A stretch of DNA of 64,000 nucleotides from Sphingobium sp. TKS (GTDB lineage: Bacteria; Pseudomonadota; Alphaproteobacteria; Sphingomonadales; Sphingomonadaceae): positions 248,001 through 312,000 of the forward strand of contig NZ_CP005085.1 in the NCBI RefSeq assembly GCF_001563265.1, in the 5' to 3' direction. The notes under the pieces were generated by a model that saw only the letters and a program-made list of their open reading frames with translations, did no database searches and was not told where the DNA came from. Positions 50,301 through 59,300 of the stretch are shown in pieces. Each line of letters opens with the position of its first letter. Position 1 is the first letter of the stretch. Both the position numbers and the translations under genes were made by a program.

Positions 50301-53300
50301 CGCTCAGGGCGCCGCCGACGCCAAAGCCGCCCGAGCCGCCACCGCCGCCGATCGACTGCGCTAGGACCGCGCCCGACTGATCGCCGAAGGTTTCGATGCC
50401 GCCAGTATGCGTGACCTTGACCGCACCGGCATGTCCGGCGGAACCGCCACCGCCACCGGTTGTCTCAGCCGAGGAGCCTCCATCCGACGACAGACCTGCA
50501 CCCACGGCAAACCCGCCGGCTCCGCCGCCGCCGCCCACCGACTGGGCGATGATCGCACTCGAGCCGAGGCCGTTGGTAATTATGTTGCCGGTGACATCGA
50601 CGGTCACCGCGTCCGCATTCCCCGAGGCCCCGCCAAGGCCGCCGCCGGTCGCCGAGCCGGCATCGCCTGCAATCGATGCGCCGGCACCGACGGCAAAGCC
50701 ACCGGCTCCGCCACCGCCACCGACCGATTGCGCAAACACGCCGCGCGCATGCGCGCCGTCGGTCTGGATGTCGCCATCGACCGTTACATCGACCTTGCCA
50801 GCATTGCCCGACGAGCCGCCCGCGCCGCCCGTGGCCTCCGAAGCCGCGCCACCTTCTGACGAGAGTGCCGCCGAGACGGAAAAACCGCCCACGCCGCCGC
50901 CGCCGCCGATGGATTGCGCCAGCACGCCATTCGCCGCATCGCCCTTGGTGATGACGAGCCCCGTCTGGGCCACGCTGACGTCCGAGGCGGAACCGGCGGC
51001 GCCACCTGCGCCGCCACCGACACTGGAATTCGCGTCGTCCTTGAGGGACGCGCCAGCGCCGACTGCGAATCCACCGACGCCACCGCCGCCGCCGACCGAC
51101 TGAGCGAAAATGCCGTTTGCCTGTACACCCTGTGTGGCGATGCCACCGCTGTGACTGATGGTGACGGCCGACGCGTTGCCGCCTGCGCCGCCACCGCCAC
51201 CAACGTTCGAGCTGGCCGCGCCGCCGTCGGAAGCAAGGCCCGCTCCGACGCTGAAGCCGCCAATGCCGCCGCCGCCGCCGACGGATTGGGCAAAGATGCC
51301 GGACGCGTTGAAGCCTTCGGTGGTGAAGATACCCTCACTGGTGACGGAAACCGATCCGGCGTCCCCGCCTGTGCCGCCACCGCCGCCGCCGACGTCCGAT
51401 TCTGCCTTGCCGCTGATCGATGCACCGGCCCCGACGGAGAAGCCGCCCGAACCGCCGCCACCGCCGATCGACTGGGCGAGAATGGCATTGGAGAGCGCAC
51501 CGACCGTGCCGATGTCGCCCGTCTGCGAAACCGTTACATTCCCGGACGTACCGCCCACGCCGCCATTGCCGCCGACACTGCTGCTCGATGCATTGCCCTT
51601 TGACGAGAAGGCCGCGCCCACGGCGAACCCGCCGGAGCCACCTCCGCCGCCCACGGACTGCGCAAAAACACCATTCGCGCTGACGCCTGCGGTGGATATG
51701 CTGCCGACCTGCGCGACGGAAACGTCGCCTGCCGTGTTGCCGACACCACCGCCACCGCCGCCAACTTTAGAGTTGGCGTCCTTGTCGAGCGATAAGCCGA
51801 GACCCACGACAAATCCGCCCTGGCCGCCACCGCCGCCTATCGATTGGGCGAGAATGCCATTCGCACCATCGCCTTCGGTGCCGATCGCGCCTTCGCGGTC
51901 GATCGTGACGGCGCCGCCGCTACCGCCCGCCCCGCCACTGCCGCCGGTCGTTTCATTCGCCGCCGATCCGCTGGCGCTGAAGTCGAGGCCGACGGCAAAG
52001 CCGCCCGATCCGCCACCGCCACCGACCGATTGCGCGAAAATGCCGTTCGCGGAGGTGCCCTTGGTGACGATGATGCCGTTGCCGGCCACCTGGACATTGC
52101 CTGCATCGCCGCCGGTGCCACCGCCGCCACCGCCGACGGTGGAGCTGGTGTCGCCATCGAGACTGAAGCTGCCGCCGACACTGAATCCGCCCGAGCCGCC
52201 GCCGCCGCCAACGGACTGCGCAAAGATGCCGTGCGAAAGTCGGCCATCGGTGCCGATATCGCCATCGACAGTCACCGATACATCGCCGGCCGAGCCGCCG
52301 CCCGCACCCGAACCGCCAACACTGGTCGAAGCGCTGCCGCCGTCCAGGCTGAAGCCTGCCCCGACGCTGAACCCGCCTGAGCCGCCGCCGCCGCCAACGG
52401 ACTGCGCGAACACGCCGGCCGAATTGTCGCCTTGCGTAATGATCGTGCCCGTCTGGGAAAGGGTGACCGCGCCAGCATTGCCAGCCGAGCCACCGCCACC
52501 ACCGCCAACCGAGGACGACGCGTCGCCTTCCAGCGACGCCCCGAGCCCGACCGCGAATCCGCCGCGGCCACCACCGCCCCCGATCGCCTGGGCGAGGATT
52601 CCGGCCGCGTTGGCGCCGCCGGTGAGGATATCACCGCTGCGCTCGACAGTCACATCGCCGGAATTGCCAGCACCACCACCGGTGCCGCCGACGCTGTCGC
52701 TCGCAGCCTCGTTCTTCATCGACAGGCCCAGGCCGACCGAGAAGCCCCCGGCGCCACCGCCACCGCCTACCGACTGTGCAAAGACGCCGTTGGCATCGTC
52801 GCCATCGGTCTGGATAACCCCCGACCCGCGGACGGTCACATCGCCCGCATCCGACCCGGTGCCCCCCCCACCGCCACCGACGGAGGACTCGGCCTTGCCC
52901 TCAAGCGAGATCGCCCCGCCGACGCTGAAACCCCCCGTGCCGCCGCCGCCGCCAATCGACTGGGCGAGGATGCCATTGGCCGCCTGGCCCATGGTCCGAA
53001 TATCGCTGTCCGCATCGACCAGCACGTCGCCGGAAATGGAGCCTCCGCCGCCAGCACCGCCGACAGTCGCCGAAGTCGTTTCACCCTTGGTCGAGAAGCC
53101 TAGCCCGGCGGAGAAGCCGCCATTGCCGCCACCGCCTCCAATCGATTGCGCGAAGATACCGTTCGCGGCCGCGCCTTCGGTCCAGATCGTGCCGCTGGTG
53201 CCAACGCTAACGTCGCCGGCCGTGCCGCCGAGCGAGCCTTCTCCGCCGCCGACATTGGACTTCGCCTCGCCTTCAAGCGCAATGGTGGCTCCGACGGCAA

Positions 53301-56300
53301 ATCCGCCGGAACCACCGCCCCCGCCCACCGACTGAGCAAAGACGCCGTTCGAGCCGGCGCCCTTGGTCGTAATCCCTTCGCGAGCGACGACATCGACACT
53401 GCCGGCATTGCCGCCGGACCCGCCGGCGCCGCCAACACTGTCGCTGGTCGAATCGCCTTCCGCGCTGAAGCTTGCGCCGACAGTGAAGCCGCCGACGCCC
53501 CCGCCGCCGCCGACCGACTGTGCCAGGATGCCGTTCGAATTCGCGCCTTCGGTATAGACAAGGCCGGTCGTATCGACGCTGACATTATCCGCATCGCCCG
53601 CTGCGCCGCCTTCACCGCCGCCGACGCTCGACTCCGCATCCTTCTTGACCGCGATGCCTGCCCCAACGGCGAAACCGCCGGAACCACCACCGCCGCCGAC
53701 CGATTGGGCGAAGATGCCGTTGGACGTCGCGCCGAGCGTTGCGATCTGGCCGACATTGACGACGGACACGGTTGAGGCGTTACCCGCCGCTCCGCCGCCG
53801 CCGCCGACCTGGTTGGAGGTTGCATCATCCTCGGCCGAGAAAGCGCCGCCAACGGCGAAGCCGCCCGAGCCGCCACCGCCACCGACAGACTGTGCGAAGA
53901 TGCCGTTTGAACCCGTCCCGCGCGTGACGACCGAATAGCCTTGGATCGCGGCGTCGGCGCCAGCTTCGGCCGTGACTGTAACGGCGTCGGCATCATTGCC
54001 CGTGCCGCCATTGCCGCCAATGCCTTGGGTGTCCGCGCTGCCTTCCGCGGAAAGTCCGGCCGACACCGAGAAGCCGCCGTTGCCGCCGCCGCCGCCTACC
54101 GATTGGGCGAAGATAGCGTTGGAGAGATTGCCGCTGGTCTCGACCGTGCCGGTGCTCGCCACATCGACGGTGCCCGCAACACCACCCGACCCGCCGGATC
54201 CTCCTTCGTTGCGGCCGATCGACTGGCCCTTTACGGTCGCAGTCGCGGTGAGGCTGAAGCCGCCGTTACCGCCGCCACCGCCAATCGACTGCGCCTGGAT
54301 ACCGGCGGCATTGTCGCCGAGCGTCGACACATTGCCGACCGAGCTGAGATCGACGTCGCCTGCGCGATTGCCGGTCCCGCCATTACCGCCGATGCCGACG
54401 CCAACGGCATTGCCCTGCGATAGCGACAAGGCGCCCGCAAAGCCGCCATTGCCACCGCCACCGCCAACGGATTGCGCGAACAGGCCGACCGACCCCGCGC
54501 CCGTTGTGTAGATGTCGCCGGCACTCGCCAGACGCACGTCGCCTGCGGTTGCGCCAATACCACCCTGTCCGCCTACCGCGATCGATGCGCCCAGGCCATT
54601 GGCGTTGAGGGCGATCGAACCAGACAGGGCAAAGCCGCCGTTGCCGCCGCCGCCGCCCAGTGACTGCGCGAGAATGCCATAGGCAAGTTCGCCGCCCGTG
54701 CTGATGTCGCCGGTGGAATCGACCGAGACATCATCGCCCTTGCCGCCATTGCCACCCGCGCCGCCAAGCGCGAGCGCGGGCGCGGCATATTGCGCGCCCG
54801 AGACAGCAACCGAGAACCCGCCGTTGCCGCCGCCCCCGCCAACCGACTGCGCAAGGATGCCATTAGACATCGCGCCCTCGGTGACGATCATGCCATCGTT
54901 CGAAAGCGTGACCGTTCCGGCGTCGCTGCCGCTGCCTGCGCCACCGCCGAATGAAAGCGAAGCTGCCCCATATTGCGCACCAGCCGCACTGGCGGCGAAG
55001 CCGCCATTGCCCCCGCCGCCACCGACGGACTGCGCGAAGAGCCCGTTCGACTGGGTGCCTGCCGTGCCGATATCGCCGGTCGACGTGAGGGTCACATCGC
55101 CCGCGGCGCCGCCCGTGCCGCCCGCCCCGCCGAAAGAAAGGCCGACAGCGCCATATTGGCCGCCTGCAGCGCTGGCCGACCAGCCACCATTACCACCGCC
55201 GCCGCCGATCGACTGGACTTGTGCGCCCGCGCTGAAATCGCCGAGCGTCAGGATGCTGCCGGTATTGGAAAGGCTCGCATTGCCCGCCACGGCGCCGTTA
55301 CCGCCGCTGCCGCCGAAACTGATCGACGCCGCGCCATATTGCGCGCCCGACGCGCTTACAGCAAAGCCGCCATTGCCGCCGCCGCCGCCCACCGTTTGCG
55401 CGAACAGACCTTGCGCATTGGCACCATCGGTCATGACGTCGCCGATGGACGTCAGAGTCACATTACCCGCGGTGCCGCCGCTACCGCCTTCTCCGCCAAA
55501 GGCCAGCGAGACCGCACCGAATTGTGCGCCCGCAGCACTGATGGCAAAGCCCCCATTGCCGCCACCACCACCGATCGATTGCGCCCGCGCGCCCGCGGCG
55601 AAATCGCCCTCGGTGATTAACGTGCCTTCGGAACTGAGAGTGACGTTGGACGCCGTGCCGCCGGCGCCGCCAGTGCCGCCCATGGCAGCGCTCAGCGCGC
55701 CAAATTGACCCCCGGCGACCGATATGGCAAAGCCGCCATTGCCGCCGCCACCGCCCAGCGATTGCGCAAAGATGGCATCCGCGTTCGCTCCGTTGGTCGT
55801 GATATTACCGATGCTCTCGAGCCCAACTGCTCCAGCCGAGCCGCCATTGCCGCCTGAACCCCCGAAGCTCAGCGAAGCCCCGCCGCCCTGACCGCCGGCT
55901 ACCGAGATCGTGCCGCCGCCATTACCGCCGCCGCCGCCCAGCGACTGCGCGAACAGGCCTTGCGAACTGGCACCGTGCGTGGAGATGTCACCCTGACTGT
56001 TGAGCGTGACGGCGGCGGCAGATCCGCCATTGCCGCCCCCGCCCCCGAATGCGAGCGAAGCGCCGCCAGCCCAGCCCCCGCTGGCCGAGAGCGCCATTCC
56101 GCCATTGCCGCCGCCCCCGCCTACCGATTGTGCGAGGATTGCAGCCGCCGCAACGCCATTGGTCGTGATGCTGCCAATGGAATCGACGCGGACAATGTCC
56201 CCCCTGCCCCCGTTGGCGCCCTGCCCACCCATTGAAAGACCGGCCGCTCCGATGCCGCCGCCAGAAACGCTCGCGGCAAAGCCGCCATTGCCGCCGCCCC

Positions 56301-59300
56301 CACCTACGGACTGCGCGAGGATGCCATTTGAGAGATCGCCATCAGTGACAATGTCGCCATCATTTTCGACCGTGACAGCTGCGCCGTGACCGCCATTGCC
56401 GCCCTGACCGCCAAAGGAGGCCGACACAGCGCCAGTACCTCCTGCTGATCCGGAAACGGCAAAACCGCCATTGCCGCCGCCCCCGCCTACCGACTGGGCA
56501 AAGATGCCGTTCGAGCTGAGACCATCGGTCTGGAGTCTCCCGGTCGAGGAGACGCTGACCGACCCGGCCGATCCTCCATTGCCGGCCGCACCGCCGAACG
56601 TAAGGCTGACCGCTCCTGCGGCTCCACCCGCCAGGCCGACGGCAAAGCCGCCGTTGCCGCCACCGCCGCCAACGCTTTCCGCGAAGATTGCGTCAGACTG
56701 GATTCCCTTCGTCGAAATATTGCCGACTGATATGACATCGACCGTTGAACCGTTGGAGCCAGCACCGCCCGCTCCGCCGAAGGTTCCGGTGATGGCGCCC
56801 ACGCCAATCACCCCGCTCGCCGCAAAGCCGCCGTTCCCGCCGCCGCCGCCGATCGATTGCGCGAGGATGCCGCGCGACTGGTCATCATCCGTGCTGATGT
56901 CGGCCGCGCTGTTGACGGTCACCGCACCGCCCCGGCCGCCCACACCGCCAGCGCCGCCATAGCTCATGGCCATCGATCCGCCGAGCGACGCCCCGGCAGC
57001 GACGGTGAAGCCGCCATTGCCACCACCGCCGCCAACCGAGCTCGCAAAAATGCCATCGGAGAGGACGCCTTGGGTGGAAATCGTCCCCTGGAAGCCGACG
57101 AGCACCTTGTCGCCGTCGCCGCCGCTTCCGCCCGATCCGCCGAACGCCATAGCAGCAGAGCCCCCGATGCCGGCAGCCGCTGAAATAGCAAAGCCGCCAT
57201 TGCCGCCGCCGCCGCCGATCGATTGCGCGAACAGCGCTGCAGAGCGATCGCCGAAGGTTTCGATATAGGCTGCGCCAGAATCGGATTGTGCAACGGTGCA
57301 ATTGAGGTTGGTGTTGACGCAGACCGCGCCGCCTGCGCCGCCGCCGCCGCCCGAACCGCCAAATGCTGCGCTTACGAATGCGCCAGCGGACACAGCCGAG
57401 CCGCCATTGCCGCCGCCACCACCGATCGATTGCGCGAAGATCGCGGTCGCATCATCCCCCGAGGTGGACACCAGACCAGTCTGTCCGAGCGTTACCTGCC
57501 CACCATCACCACCGTCGCCGCCATCGCCGCCGATTGAGAGGACGCCGCCCGTCGCGCCGCCATTGCCGCCGCCGCCGCCAATGGACTGTGCTATGATACC
57601 CAGCGCCTTTGCGCCCTGGGTCGTGATGGTGCCGCTGTTGGCAACCCCGACATTTCCCCCGTCGCCGCCGCCGCCGCCGCCGCCGCCAATGGAAATCAGG
57701 CCGGCCGAGGATCCGCCATCACCGCCGCCGCCGCCGACTGACTGGGCGACAATGCCTGTCGAACCAAGGCCGCGGGTGAAAATCGCACCCGAATTGGTAA
57801 CGGACACACTGCCGCCAGGGCTGGTTCCTGCTCCGCTGCCACCAATGCCGACCAGGCCCGCGGAATTGCCGCCTGCGCCGCCGCCGCCGCCGACCGACTG
57901 CGCGAATATGCCACGTGCATTGTCACCGCGCGTTCTGAGCGTGCCCGCGTTGTTGACGATCACGGTGCCGCCGCGCCCGCCGCTCGCGCCCGAACCGCCA
58001 AGCCCCACCAGGCCGACCGAGCCTGAGCCCGAACCGCCGCCCCCGCCTACGGATTGCGCGAAAATCGCGTCCGCCCAATGGCCATCGGTAGTAACCGACC
58101 CGGCCAGGCCCTGGGTGACGGAAACCGTCCCGCCATCGCCGCCCCCCGCGCCGGATCCTCCTAGCGAAACAAGACCGCCCGAACCGGAGGCCGAACCGCC
58201 GCCGCCGCCGACAGACTGGGCAAATACGCCCTTTCCATCCACACCTGCCGTTGTGATCGTCGCAGCGGTGACAACCGTCACATTGCCGCCGTCGCCCCCA
58301 CCCTCGCCGCCGCCGCCAAGGCTTGCAAGGCCCGCAGTCACGCCTGCGCTTCCGCCGCCGCCGCCCACGGACTGGGCCATGATGCCATAGGAGCCCAGGC
58401 CGGCGGTCGCGATAGTCGCGCCCTGCGCTACCGAGACGCTTGCATTACCGCCGTCGCTGCCCTGGCTCCCGGTGCTGCCAAGCGCGATCGCGCCTGCGGT
58501 CACGCCACCATTGCCGCCGCCGCCGCCGATCGACTGGGCGAACAGGCCGTGGGCATAGTCGCCATTCGTGCTTGTCGATGAATTCGCTCCGGCGGTTATC
58601 GCGGCATTGCCGCCGGCGCCGCCGGCGCCGCCATTGCTGCCGCTGGCAAAGAGCCCGCCGCCGCTGCCGCCGTCCCCGCCGCTGCCGCCGACCGACTGGG
58701 CATAAACGCCATGAGCGCCGGCGCCCGCAGTCTGAACCGTCCCGTTCTGGTTGACCCGTGCATCGCCCCCGATGCCGCCATAGCTTCCGCCGCCCGCGGA
58801 CGCTACAAGGCCATAGCTGCCACCGCCATCGCCCGCCGATCCGCCAAGGCTCTGTGCGTAGATGCCGATCGATCCTGCGCCGCTGGTCGCTACCTCACCG
58901 CTGTTGGTGACCGTCGCGTCGCCCCCGATGCCGGGCGAGCCGCCGCCGCTGCCGCCGCTCGACAGGAACCCGCTGCCGCCATCGCCGCCCTTGCCGCTCG
59001 AACTGGTGACCAGGATGCCGTAGCTGCTTGACCCGGTGGTCGTGACCTTGTTTGAATTGGAGAAGGTGACATCGCCGCCGACGCCGGCATCCCCCCCTCG
59101 CCCTCCATTGGCGAACAGATACCCGTTGCCGCCCCGACCGCCATCGCCTCCGATGCTCTGCACGATCACACCCGCGGTGTTGAAGCTGTTCGAGATAATC
59201 TGGCCATAGGAGGCGTCGAGCGTATCGTTGAACGTGCCGCCATTCGCCCCGGCGCCGCCGTTCCCCGCCTTGATGAAAAGGGCGCCGGCGTGACCATTAC

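Larger units (their letters stand above)
40200..59170 (-). repeat. About 104 tandem 62-residue (about 187-bp) units
   Basis: Reading the protein from 59170 down to 40200, I count about 104 copies of the QS(V/I)GGGGG unit; the first four and last four are degenerate. Most are 61-63 residues. Unit 12 (near 57290) carries an insertion with two cysteines (VCVNTNLNC), the only clear Cys pair noticed in the array. Confidence 0.85.

Noticed and set aside
38300..59000. Many long plus-strand frames rich in Pro, Ala and Pro-Pro-Pro runs opposite the giant autotransporter
   Set aside because: They mirror glycine codons of the minus-strand repeats (GGC/GGN read as GCC/CCN), have no ribosome binding sites and no family motifs.
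40200..59170. Regular 187-bp DNA repeats considered as a CRISPR array
   Set aside because: The units are longer than CRISPR repeats, vary by codon and encode one continuous protein; there are no spacers or cas genes.
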